Shown here: in pieces, positions 1 to 10,611 of the stretch
Layout of the letters: every line of letters starts with the position of its first letter
How positions within the stretch are numbered: position 1 is the first letter of the stretch
From: Streptomyces albidochromogenes
GTDB taxonomy: Bacteria > Actinomycetota > Actinomycetes > Streptomycetales > Streptomycetaceae
Length of the DNA stretch: 32,613 nucleotides
Assembly: GCF_005981925.1 (NCBI RefSeq)
Contig: NZ_VBVX01000041.1
Coordinates: 1-32,613, forward strand
Direction of reading: 5' to 3'
Notes under the pieces: generated by a model
Told to the model about the DNA's origin: nothing
The model's input: only the letters and a program-made list of their open reading frames with translations
Databases searched by the model: none
Position numbers and translations under genes: made by a program

Positions 1-1059
1 GGCGGCGGCGCCGGCCCCTACGGCGCGCTGGGCGCCGCCGACGCCAACGGCCTGCGCCTGCCGTCCGGCTTCACCAGCCGCGTCATAGCCCGCTCCGGCC
101 AGAAGGTCGGCTCGACCGCGTACACCTGGCACAACGCGCCGGACGGCGGCGCGTGTTACGCCGACGGCACCGGGTGGATCTACGTGTCCAACTCGGAGAT
201 CAACCCCTCCGGCGGCGCGGGCGCGGTCCGCTTCTCCTCCACCGGCGCGATCACCGGCGCGTACCGCATCCTGTCCTCCACCCGCCAGAACTGCGCGGGC
301 GGCAAGACGCCGTGGAACACCTGGCTCTCCTGCGAGGAGGTCGACCGGGGGTACGTCTACGAGACCGACCCGTGGGGCGTGAAGGCCGCCGTACGGCGTG
401 ACGCGATGGGCCGCTTCAAGCACGAGGCCGCCGCCGCCGACCCCGTACGCAGGACCGTCTACCTCACCGAGGACACGACCGACGGCTGCTTCTACCGCTT
501 CACGCCCACCACGTGGGGCGACCTGTCGGCGGGCCGGCTCGAGGTGCTGAAGATGGGCTCGGGCACGTCGGGACCCGTCACCTGGGCCACCGTCCCCGAC
601 CCCAGCGGCGCCTCGACCGCTACCCGCAACCAGGTCTCCGGCGCCAAGCGCTTCACGGGCGGCGAGGGCTGCTACTACGCCGACGACACCTGCTGGTTCA
701 CCACCAAGGGCGACAACCGCGTGTGGCAGTACAACGCGGCCGCCCAGACCATCGAGCTCGCCTACGACGACTCGCTGGTGAACGGCACCGCTCCCCTGAC
801 CGGCGTGGACAACGTCACGGGCACGTCGTCCGGCGACCTGTTCGTCGCCGAGGACGGCGGGAACATGGAGATCTGCGTGATCACGCCGGACGACATGGTG
901 GCCTCCTTCCTGCGGATCGACGGCCAGTCGGGCTCGGAGATCACCGGCCCGGCGTTCTCGCCGGACGGCAGGCGCCTGTACTTCTCCAGCCAGCGCGGTA
1001 CGAGCGGCAGCTCGTCCGGCGGCATCACCTACGAGGTCACGGGGCCGTTCCGCGGCTGA
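1..1059 (+). CDS. PhoX-like (DUF839) phosphatase, C-terminal part
   Basis: The reading frame is open from the first base, so the N-terminus (including any Tat or Sec signal) lies outside the window; 352 residues are visible. The family holds secreted, metal-dependent phosphatases with a beta-propeller fold. Family-like stretches are GGKTPWNTWLSCEE, the following GYVYETDP, GRFKHEAAAADP, VYLTEDTTDGCFYRF and, near the end, DLFVAEDGGNMEICVI, then FSPDGRRLYFSSQRG. These Asp/Glu-rich blade segments match the metal-binding propeller of PhoX proteins. A role in scavenging organic phosphate is inferred from the family; no PHO box can be checked because the promoter is absent. The 3' end overlaps the convergent ArsR-type gene by about 31 bases. 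Confidence 0.82.
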   Translation, partial: GGGAGPYGALGAADANGLRLPSGFTSRVIARSGQKVGSTAYTWHNAPDGGACYADGTGWIYVSNSEINPSGGAGAVRFSSTGAITGAYRILSSTRQNCAGGKTPWNTWLSCEEVDRGYVYETDPWGVKAAVRRDAMGRFKHEAAAADPVRRTVYLTEDTTDGCFYRFTPTTWGDLSAGRLEVLKMGSGTSGPVTWATVPDPSGASTATRNQVSGAKRFTGGEGCYYADDTCWFTTKGDNRVWQYNAAAQTIELAYDDSLVNGTAPLTGVDNVTGTSSGDLFVAEDGGNMEICVITPDDMVASFLRIDGQSGSEITGPAFSPDGRRLYFSSQRGTSGSSSGGITYEVTGPFRG

Positions 1060-2108
1060 CGCCCCGCCGCTCCGGTCACGTCCGACGAAGGTACGAGCGC
1101 TTCCGCTGTGGCGCCGCCCCGCAGGAGGGCGGCGCCCAGTGGCGTCAGGGTGTGGAGGACCGCGTTGCCGTGGCGCAGGGTGACGATCAGGCCCGCCTCG
1201 CGCAGCACGCACGCGTGCTGGCTCGCCGAGGCGAGCGACACCCCCGCCCGGCGGGCGAGTTCGCTCGTCGTACAGCCGCCGCCGATGGCCCCGAGCACGG
1301 TGGAGCGGGTGTGGCCGACCAGCCGCCCCAGCGGCGGCCCGGGGTCGTCCACCGGGACCGGGGCGTCCGCGTGGGTCACGGGGTAGACGAGCACGGGCGG
1401 CAACTGCGGGTCGCGGTAGACCACCGGAGTGCCCCGGCAGAAGAACGACGGCTGGAGCAGCAGGCCCCGGCCGCGCAGGTACAGATCCCGGTCGACCGGA
1501 TAGTCGGCCTCCAGGACCGGTGGCCGCCAGCGCAGCATCGGCGGCAGGGAGGCGAGGAGTTCGTCCGCGCCGCCGTCGAGCAGAGCGCGGCCCCGGGCCG
1601 CCCGGTCGGCCTCGATACGGGCCTGGATGTGCGGCCAGTACGGCTCGACCGTGGCGCGGTGGTAGCCGCGCAGCGCACCGGCGAGGCGGGCCAGCGGCTC
1701 GCCCCGGCCGCCGGCCAGCGGCGCCAGGCGCTGATGCGTGGACGCGGCGGCGCTGCTCGGGGACGTCCGGTCGTCCGCGCGGCGGGAGGCGGCGAGCAGG
1801 GCGAGTTCGGCGCGCAGCCGCTCGGGGGCGGTGGCCCGTACGGCCTCCAGCCCCGTGTCCATGCCGCGCGCCCCCTCACGAGGCGTCAGGAAATCGGGAA
1901 AGTAACCCCTGTTCGGTATGAGAGATGCGAGCAGTCGTGTTTCACCGTTCAACCGAGTCCGGGATTCCCGGCGCCATTCTCCGAACACCTTGGCACCGCG
2001 CCGGTCTCGCAATCTGTGAAAACTGAGCACCGTTTCCCATAACGCGTCCGGCCGGTCGGACAGCCGAATCCTCGACAGGTCAACACCGGAGAAATGAACA
2101 CGTAGCAC
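1029..2108 (-). CDS. ArsR-family winged-helix regulator (DUF5937-like) with a TTA codon
   Basis: A 359-residue regulator is read from GTG at 2108. The C-terminal third is an ArsR-type winged helix (LGRLVGHTRSTVLGAI, then TSELARRAGVSLASASQHA, then LREAGLIVTLRHGNAVLHTLT). The N-terminal two thirds resemble the DUF5937 domain often joined to such helices in actinomycetes (LRVHFSGVDLSRIR, LEADYPVDRDLYLRGRGLLL). I chose GTG 2108 because homologous domains begin at LRVHF and the upstream codons have only about 60% G/C at third positions. An alternative ATG at 2207 has an AGGGAG ribosome site and would add 33 residues. Leu23 is encoded by TTA (2040-2042), so translation may depend on the bldA tRNA. 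The first 80 or so codons use many codons rare in this genome (TTA, TTG, AGA, ATA), unlike the rest. The effector ligand is unknown; no metal-binding Cys cluster is visible. Confidence 0.75.
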   Translation of the reverse strand: MLRVHFSGVDLSRIRLSDRPDALWETVLSFHRLRDRRGAKVFGEWRRESRTRLNGETRLLASLIPNRGYFPDFLTPREGARGMDTGLEAVRATAPERLRAELALLAASRRADDRTSPSSAAASTHQRLAPLAGGRGEPLARLAGALRGYHRATVEPYWPHIQARIEADRAARGRALLDGGADELLASLPPMLRWRPPVLEADYPVDRDLYLRGRGLLLQPSFFCRGTPVVYRDPQLPPVLVYPVTHADAPVPVDDPGPPLGRLVGHTRSTVLGAIGGGCTTSELARRAGVSLASASQHACVLREAGLIVTLRHGNAVLHTLTPLGAALLRGGATAEALVPSSDVTGAAGRQPRNGPVTS

Positions 2109-2342
2109 CGAAGCCCCATCTGTTGCATCCGCAATCGCCCCCCGCAGCAGAGTATGCACGCCATCACACGCCGTTACCACGGCCTTTCGGCCACAGTTGA
2201 AACGCATCGCGCGCTCCCTGTGCCGAACGAAATGCTGTCCTCGTCGGTCACGACACCGGAGTCACCGGAAAGACGCAGTGAAGGCCGTGGGGGGCTTTGC
2301 TGGGTCTGGCGGCGGTCGGCGAAGGTAGCGGCTCAGTGTCCG

Positions 2343-2402
2343 ACGAGGTATCAGGATGTGGTCGCCGGGTGGGGATCCGGCGACCGCATCCTGCCTCGTT
2401 TT
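2343..2402 (+). terminator. Strong plus-strand intrinsic terminator with no obvious gene
   Basis: The arms CAGGATGTGGTCGCCGG (2352-2368) and CCGGCGACCGCATCCTG (2377-2393) pair over 17 bp with one G-T, around the 8-base loop GTGGGGAT. Outside a 3-base bulge, ACGAGG (2343-2348) pairs with CCTCGT (2394-2399). The run TTTT (2399-2402) follows on the plus strand only, so the direction is plus. The nearest upstream plus-strand gene ends at 1059. Confidence 0.75.
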
Positions 2403-2662
2403 AGGGGAAACTGGCGGAATTCAACTGCTGCCGTCTTGTTCAGACCTGTACGTCCGAGCGCCCCTTGAATACCCGGTCGTCACGTGCCACCCAGCCGCCC
2501 GCCCGGACCGGCGAACGCCGGACGCGGCCACGTAAACGGTGCGCCCGCGATCGCGAACTCCTGGGCCAGCGTGGGGAGTTCAGGACGGGTCGCGCAGCTC
2601 GGAGACCGCCATGCCGCGCGACGCCCCCGGCAGGTCGCGTACCGGCGCCGGACCGGACAGGA

Positions 2663-2700
2663 CGAAGCGGCAGCACCTCCTGAGAGGTACCGCCGCTTCG
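2663..2700. terminator. Composite hairpin, probably terminator-like
   Basis: CGAAGCGGC (2663-2671) pairs with GCCGCTTCG (2692-2700). Inside a 3x3 internal loop, ACCTC (2675-2679) pairs with GAGGT (2684-2688) around CTGA. It is the second hairpin downstream of ppdK and has no T-run, as is common in Streptomyces; it may act in either direction. Confidence 0.55.
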
Positions 2701-2706
2701 TTCGTA

Positions 2707-2759
2707 CCGGAGCCGCCGCCGGTCCGGTGAGGGTGAGGGTGCACCGCCGGCGGCTCCGG
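2707..2759 (-). terminator. Hairpin terminator after ppdK
   Basis: A perfect 12-bp stem is formed by CCGGAGCCGCCG (2707-2718) and CGGCGGCTCCGG (2748-2759), with a 29-base loop. It begins about 20 bases beyond the ppdK stop codon. Confidence 0.6.
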
Positions 2760-2780
2760 GGCCCTGGCGGGCCGGCCGGT

Positions 2781-5522
<2,742 letters not shown>

Positions 5523-5571
5523 GGGTCTCGACTCCTCGAGGACGCGGTGGCTGCCCTGACGGCGAGGAACA

Positions 5572-5596
5572 TACCCAGATCGAAGGTGTCTGGGTA
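5572..5596 (-). promoter_or_regulatory. Inverted repeat in the ppdK leader
   Basis: TACCCAGA (5572-5579) and TCTGGGTA (5589-5596) form an 8-bp perfect inverted repeat with a 9-base spacer, 50-75 bases upstream of the ppdK start. The minus strand continues with TATGTTCC, so the repeat could flank a -10 (operator) or fold in the 5' leader. Confidence 0.45.
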
Positions 5597-5755
5597 CGTC
5601 CACCTGACTGTCATGAGGCCTTAACCACTCGTCCGCCAGCAGATCGAAAGTGATCAACAACTTCGGGGACCCGTCGGCGTGCGTTCAAGTGTTCAACTCA
5701 AAACTACGCACAGTCAGCGTCTCAGCGCAGATGATCACCACACCGTGAGGGATGG

Positions 5756-5769
5756 TTTGATCGATCAAA
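5756..5769. promoter_or_regulatory. Perfect 14-bp palindrome TTTGATCGATCAAA
   Basis: An AT-rich perfect dyad in a GC-rich genome, about 235 bases upstream of the ppdK start and just beyond the dus terminator. It looks like a dimeric regulator site, but I cannot name the regulator. It also overlaps the far end of the T-rich tail of the dus terminator. Confidence 0.4.
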
Positions 5770-5776
5770 ACAAAAG

Positions 5777-5801
5777 AAGGTGGCACCCAGTGCCACCTTT
5801 T
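5777..5801 (-). terminator. Intrinsic terminator downstream of dus
   Basis: AAGGTGGCA (5777-5785) pairs with TGCCACCTT (5791-5799) around the loop CCCAG. On the minus strand the stem is followed by CTTTTGTTTTG, a classical U-rich tail. The plus strand also has TTTT after the stem, so it may be bidirectional. Confidence 0.82.
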
Positions 5802-5816
5802 GAGAGGTGCAACCCC

Positions 5817-5853
5817 GCCTGATGTGCTCATCTGAGCAATGAGCGCATCAGGC
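5817..5853 (-). terminator. Second hairpin downstream of dus
   Basis: GCCTGATGTGCTCA (5817-5830) pairs with TGAGCGCATCAGGC (5840-5853) over 14 bp with one mismatch/wobble and a 9-base loop. It lies between the dus stop and the intrinsic terminator. It has no T-run of its own and may protect the 3' end. Confidence 0.55.
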
Positions 5854-5899
5854 GTGGCGAGGATCACTTCTCAGATGAGACCCTACCGAGACCGGAATC

Positions 5900-7039
5900 T
5901 CACCCTCCGGACGTGTCCAACTCCGCATCCGCGCTCACGGCGGAGCAGTCGTACGGGTCCTTCAGCCAGCCATCGGGCAGGACAACCCGCCCATTGCCGG
6001 ACGAACGCCCCCTGGGCCCGTCCGCCCCCACCGGCCACGACTGGTCCAGATCGAGCTCGCTCAAGTGAGCGTCCATTTCGTCCAGGGATGAGGAGATCGC
6101 AAGCTTCTTCCGCATCTCCGAACCGACCGAGAACCCCTTCAGGTACCAGGCGACGTGCTTACGGAAGTCAATGACCCCGCGTGCCTCGTCCCCGATCCAC
6201 TCACCCAGCAGTTCCGCGTGCCTGCGCATCACCGCGGCGACCTCGCGCAGCGTCGGGGCGGCGTACGCGCCGGTGCCCTCGAAGCCCGCCACCAGGTCCG
6301 CGAACAGCCAGGGCCGCCCCAGGCACCCGCGCCCGACGACCACGCCGTCACAGCCGGTCTCGCGCATCATCCGCAGGGCGTCGTCGGCGGACCAGATGTC
6401 GCCGTTGCCCAGGACCGGGATCTCCGGCACGTGCTCCTTCAGGCGCGCGATGGCGTCCCAGTCGGCCGTGCCGCCGTAGTGCTCCGCCGCCGTGCGCCCG
6501 TGCAGCGCGATCGCCGTGACGCCCTCCTGGACCGCGATCCGCCCCGCGTCGAGGTAGGTGAGGTGGTCGTCGTCGATGCCCTTGCGCATCTTCATCGTTA
6601 CCGGCAGGTCGCCCGCGTTGGAGACGGCCTCGGTCAGGATGGCGCGCAGCAGGGGCCGCTTGTACGGGAGCGCCGAGCCGCCGCCCTTGCGCGTCACCTT
6701 CGGGACCGGGCAGCCGAAGTTCAGGTCGATGTGATCGGCCAGGTCCTCGTCCACGATCATGCGGACCGCCTTGCCGACGGTGACCGGGTCCACGCCGTAC
6801 AGCTGGATCGAGCGCGGCGTCTCCGTCGCGTCGAAGTGGACCAGCTGCATGGTCTTCTCATTGCGCTCGACCAGCGCCCTCGTCGTGATCATCTCGCTCA
6901 CGAACAGCCCCTTGCCGCCGGAGAACTCACGGCACAGGGTGCGGAAAGGAGCGTTGGTGATGCCGGCCATGGGAGCGAGCACCACCGGCGGCTGCACGGA
7001 GTGCGGGCCGATGGAGAGCATGGGGAGCGCGGTGGTCAT
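5900..7039 (-). CDS. dusB: tRNA-dihydrouridine synthase (DusB-like)
   Basis: This FMN- and NADPH-dependent enzyme reduces uridines in the tRNA D-loop. The 379-residue product has the N-terminal TIM barrel beginning VVLAPMAGITNAPFR, the catalytic-cysteine motif DLNFGCPVPKVTRKGGG (Cys110), the substrate/FMN-binding stretch VTMKMRKGIDDDH, ALHGRTA and IPVLGNGDIWSADDA. It ends with the helical tRNA-binding domain (FRKHVAWYLKG). Length and motifs fit actinobacterial DusB-type proteins; assignment to a Dus subfamily is by resemblance. GACAAT (minus strand, 7051-7046) lies 6 bases before the ATG and there is no clear ribosome site, so the mRNA may be leaderless. Only 52 bases separate it from the divergent MFS gene. 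Confidence 0.92.
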   Translation of the reverse strand: MTTALPMLSIGPHSVQPPVVLAPMAGITNAPFRTLCREFSGGKGLFVSEMITTRALVERNEKTMQLVHFDATETPRSIQLYGVDPVTVGKAVRMIVDEDLADHIDLNFGCPVPKVTRKGGGSALPYKRPLLRAILTEAVSNAGDLPVTMKMRKGIDDDHLTYLDAGRIAVQEGVTAIALHGRTAAEHYGGTADWDAIARLKEHVPEIPVLGNGDIWSADDALRMMRETGCDGVVVGRGCLGRPWLFADLVAGFEGTGAYAAPTLREVAAVMRRHAELLGEWIGDEARGVIDFRKHVAWYLKGFSVGSEMRKKLAISSSLDEMDAHLSELDLDQSWPVGADGPRGRSSGNGRVVLPDGWLKDPYDCSAVSADAELDTSGG

Positions 7040-7079
7040 GGCCCCATTGTCCCGTACGGCGAGAGTCGTTAGTGAGCCG

Positions 7080-7085
7080 TACTAT
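7080..7085 (+). promoter_or_regulatory. Candidate -10 TACTAT giving a leaderless MFS mRNA
   Basis: TACTAT (7080-7085) fits the TANNNT -10 of the housekeeping sigma factor and lies 6 bases before the ATG at 7092, which puts the expected start point on the A of the start codon. No Shine-Dalgarno sequence precedes the ATG and no good -35 is visible. Confidence 0.5.
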
Positions 7086-7091
7086 CCGCGT

Positions 7092-8546
7092 ATGCCCGAG
7101 CTGAGCCACCGGCGGCGGTTGCTGGTGCTGGCGATCTGCTGCATGAGCCTGCTGATCGTGAGCCTCGACAACACCGCGCTCAACGTCGCGCTCCCCTCCA
7201 TGCGCGAGGAACTCGGCGCGACGGTCGCCGGAATGCAGTGGGCCGTCGACGCGTACACGCTCGTCCTCGCCTCGCTCCTGATGCTCGCGGGATCGACCGC
7301 CGACCGGATCGGGCGGCGCAAGGTCTTCCAGGTTGGTCTCGTGCTCTTCACCCTCGGTTCGCTGCTGTGCTCCCTGGCCCCGAATCTCGGCGCGCTCGTG
7401 GCCTTCCGCACGGTCCAGGCCGTCGGCGGCTCGATGCTCAACCCCGTCGCCATGTCGATCATCACCAACACCTTCACGGAGCCGCGCGCACGGGCGCGCG
7501 CGATCGGTGTGTGGGGCGGTGTGGTCGGGATCTCCATGGCGGCCGGCCCGCTGATCGGCGGGCTGCTGGTGGACGCGGTGAGCTGGCGGGCCATCTTCTG
7601 GGTCAACCTGCCGGTGGGCGTCGCCGCCCTGCTGCTGACGGCCCGGTACGTGCCCGAGTCGCGCGCCCCGAGGCCGCGCCGCCCCGACCCGGTGGGACAG
7701 CTGCTCGTCGTCGCACTGCTCGGCCCGCTCACGTACGCGATCATCGAGGCGCCCGTGGAGGGCTGGACGTCACCGGTGATCCTGCTGTGCGCGGGAACGG
7801 CCGTGGCGGCCCTCGCGGGCCTGCTCGTGTACGAGCCGAGACGGGCGGACCCACTGATCGATCTGCGGTTCTTCCACAGCGCGCCCTTCAGCGGGGCCAC
7901 GGTGATCGCGGTGTGCGCGTTCGCGGCGCTCGGCGGGTTCCTCTTCGTGAACACGCTGTACCTCCAGGACGTACGCGGGTTCTCGGCGCTGCACGCCGGG
8001 CTCTACATGCTGCCGATGGCGGGGCTGACCCTGGTCTGCGCGCCGCTGTCCGGGCGCCTCGTCGGCAGCCGGGGTCCCCGGCTCCCGCTCCTGGTGGCCG
8101 GCGTCACGATGGCGGCCAGCGGGGTGCTGTTCGCGGCGTTCGAGGCGGAGACGTCCACACCCCTGCTGTTCACCGGGTACGTGCTCTTCGGCATCGGCTT
8201 CGGCCTGGTGAACGCGCCGATCACCAACACCGCCGTGTCGGGCATGCCACGCGCCCAGGCGGGCGTGGCCGCCGCCGTCGCCTCGACGAGCCGGCAGGTC
8301 GGCCAGACGCTCGGCGTCGCCGTCATCGGCGCGGTGCTCGCCGCCGGGCTGCACGGGCGCGCGTACGAGGACGCCTTCGTCGCGGCGAGCGGGCCGGCCT
8401 GGTGGATCATCGCCGGCTGCGGGCTCTGCGTCCTGCTGGTGGGCGCGCTGACCAGCGGTCCGTGGGCCCTGCGCACCGCCTGCCGGACGGCCGCCCGCCT
8501 GGACGGCTCCCCCGGCGGCCGTCCGGCGGCGCGCGCGGCGCCCTGA
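7092..8546 (+). CDS. MFS transporter, DHA2 (EmrB/QacA) drug-efflux type
   Basis: The 484-residue membrane protein is of the 14-helix DHA2 class that exports drugs with proton antiport. The first helix carries the family signature LDNTALNVALPSMREEL, followed by QWAVDAYTLVLASLLMLAG and the loop 2-3 motif DRIGRRKVFQVG. Motif C-like glycine-rich sequence appears in GVVGISMAAGPLIGGLLVDAVSWRAIFWVN. Hydrophobic segments are spread over the whole length, and a basic tail follows the last helix. I chose ATG 7092: an upstream in-frame extension overlaps the dus coding region and has no transporter features. No TetR-type regulator lies beside it, unlike many efflux genes, so substrate and control remain unknown. 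A 14-bp hairpin follows the stop. Confidence 0.9.
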   Translation: MPELSHRRRLLVLAICCMSLLIVSLDNTALNVALPSMREELGATVAGMQWAVDAYTLVLASLLMLAGSTADRIGRRKVFQVGLVLFTLGSLLCSLAPNLGALVAFRTVQAVGGSMLNPVAMSIITNTFTEPRARARAIGVWGGVVGISMAAGPLIGGLLVDAVSWRAIFWVNLPVGVAALLLTARYVPESRAPRPRRPDPVGQLLVVALLGPLTYAIIEAPVEGWTSPVILLCAGTAVAALAGLLVYEPRRADPLIDLRFFHSAPFSGATVIAVCAFAALGGFLFVNTLYLQDVRGFSALHAGLYMLPMAGLTLVCAPLSGRLVGSRGPRLPLLVAGVTMAASGVLFAAFEAETSTPLLFTGYVLFGIGFGLVNAPITNTAVSGMPRAQAGVAAAVASTSRQVGQTLGVAVIGAVLAAGLHGRAYEDAFVAASGPAWWIIAGCGLCVLLVGALTSGPWALRTACRTAARLDGSPGGRPAARAAP

Positions 8547-8559
8547 GCCGGACACGGGA

Positions 8560-8594
8560 GTGGGCCCGGACCGCCGCGTGCGGTCCGGGCCCAC
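8560..8594. terminator. Bidirectional hairpin terminator
   Basis: A perfect 14-bp stem, GTGGGCCCGGACCG (8560-8573) with CGGTCCGGGCCCAC (8581-8594), surrounds a 7-base loop. It sits between the convergent ends of the MFS gene and the DUF6243-like gene and probably serves both. Confidence 0.8.
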
Positions 8595-8612
8595 CTCTGG
8601 GGCGCTTGTACG

Positions 8613-8834
8613 TCAGCTCTGCGCGTCCTGGGTGTCCTGGCCGCCGTCGGCGGCCGCCTCGACGTCTTCCGGCCCGGCGGCGCGCTCACGCATCTTGCGC
8701 AGCAGCTCCTCCTTGTGGTCGGAGGCGAGCTTGCGGTCGGCGTTGCGTGTCGGGCCGTTGGCCGCGAGTTCGGCGCGGGACATCCTCTTGCGCTGCCCGC
8801 CTACGCCGAGAAGGTTGTTGCGGCTCTTTGCCAC
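8613..8834 (-). CDS. Small conserved hydrophilic protein, DUF6243-like
   Basis: A 73-residue, highly charged protein without membrane segments. The N-terminus MAKSRNNLLGVGGQRKRMSR, followed by NADRKLASDHKEELLRKMRER, matches small Streptomyces proteins that I recall as DUF6243. The C-terminus is acidic and low in complexity (PEDVEAAADGGQDTQDAQS). The start is GTG at 8834 with GGGAG six bases upstream. A possible leaderless 7-codon ORF lies about 75 bases upstream in the same direction and may be part of its leader. The function is unknown; the family name is from memory of the motif. Confidence 0.72.
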   Translation of the reverse strand: MAKSRNNLLGVGGQRKRMSRAELAANGPTRNADRKLASDHKEELLRKMRERAAGPEDVEAAADGGQDTQDAQS

Positions 8835-8909
8835 GGGGTTCTCCCGAAGTGATGAGAAGTGATCTGCGGATTCGTCGGGTGGGGGGCGGACGTGGGGTCC
8901 GCCGCGCGC

Positions 8910-8933
8910 TCACTCGTAGATCTGGAAGAACAT
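8910..8933 (-). CDS. Possible 7-codon leaderless ORF (MFFQIYE)
   Basis: On the minus strand ATG TTC TTC CAG ATC TAC GAG TGA encodes MFFQIYE. The -10-like TAATGT (complement of 8941-8946) lies 7 bases before the ATG, so the expected transcription start is on or next to the start codon. All seven codons are typical of the genome. The ORF ends 75 bases before the start of the DUF6243-like gene and could be a leader peptide. It is short enough to arise by chance. Confidence 0.35.
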   Translation of the reverse strand: MFFQIYE

Positions 8934-9005
8934 GCATGCGACATTACCGGGCCGCGGGGGCGCCGGGCACCAGATTTTCCCGCCGCCCCGCCCCGGGGGC
9001 GACGC

Positions 9006-9042
9006 GAAGGCCCCGGCTCCGCTGCGCGGAACCGGGGCCTTC
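9006..9042 (-). terminator. Terminator after glyS
   Basis: GAAGGCCCCGG (9006-9016) pairs with CCGGGGCCTTC (9032-9042). After one mismatch, TCCGC (9018-9022) pairs with GCGGA (9026-9030), leaving a 3-base loop. It begins 15 bases beyond the glyS stop. Confidence 0.8.
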
Positions 9043-9057
9043 GGGCGTACGGACAGG

Positions 9058-10443
<1,386 letters not shown>

Positions 10444-10573
10444 GGTGCTCTCTTCATTACGACGACGACGAACGCGAATGATTCAGATTACCGGCGCTCG
10501 TACCCCTCGGATCAAATCGGTACCGGGGCACGGGATCGCCGAGGGGGCCGGGCTCAGGTCACATCCCGCATTA

Positions 10574-10611
10574 TTGACAATCGTTTCCACTTTTGTTGAA
10601 AATGGGTGTCA
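10574..10611 (+). promoter_or_regulatory. znuA promoter overlapped by two Zur-like boxes
   Basis: A consensus -35 TTGACA (10574-10579) is followed after 18 bases by GAAAAT (10598-10603), and the predicted start point falls about 7 bases later, at the ATG at 10611. Two 15-bp sites resemble the actinobacterial Zur box (TGA..A...TTT.CA): TGACAATCGTTTCCA (10575-10589), and on the minus strand TGACACCCATTTTCA (10611-10597). One covers the -35 and the other the -10, as expected for repression by zinc-loaded Zur, encoded three genes downstream. Confidence 0.7.

Larger units (their letters stand above)
2109..2780. other. Gene-poor region between the ArsR-type gene and ppdK
   Basis: About 0.67 kb without a convincing gene. 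The part from 2109 to about 2460 is clearly less GC-rich than the surroundings. It holds the presumed promoter side of the ArsR-type gene (CATACT, a possible -10 on the minus strand near 2154) and a strong plus-strand terminator at 2343-2402. The part from 2480 to 2650 is GC-rich with several open frames on both strands. On the minus strand one frame reads LPGASRGMAVSELRDPS then stops, and another continues with ELPTLAQEFAIAGAPFTWPR. This may be a frameshifted remnant, but I do not recognise the family. Two hairpins follow at 2663-2700 and 2707-2759. Confidence 0.5.
5523..5899 (-). promoter_or_regulatory. ppdK promoter/leader and dus 3' region
   Basis: This 377-base region is relatively AT-rich. 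Next to ppdK, on the minus strand, the leader contains TACCCAGA and TCTGGGTA arms (5572-5579 and 5589-5596) followed by TATGTTCCTCGCCGTC. Further upstream are a perfect palindrome (5756-5769) and two hairpins that belong to the end of dus. A single promoter cannot be fixed by eye; TATGTT and several TTGA-containing stretches are candidates. Confidence 0.5.

Noticed and set aside
2154..2468. Possible 104-residue plus-strand gene before the orphan terminator
   Set aside because: It runs through both arms of the terminator, has poor codon use and no recognisable motif.
2440..2662. DUF397-type small protein
   Set aside because: The phrase MAVSELRDPS recalls the VAVRDSKDP motif, but the WRKSSYS start, the cysteine and the following conserved residues are missing.
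5523..5660. N-terminal extension of ppdK to 5660
   Set aside because: The extra 46 residues overlap a repeat-rich leader, do not fit the family N-terminus, and the GTG at 5522 has a GAGGAG site.
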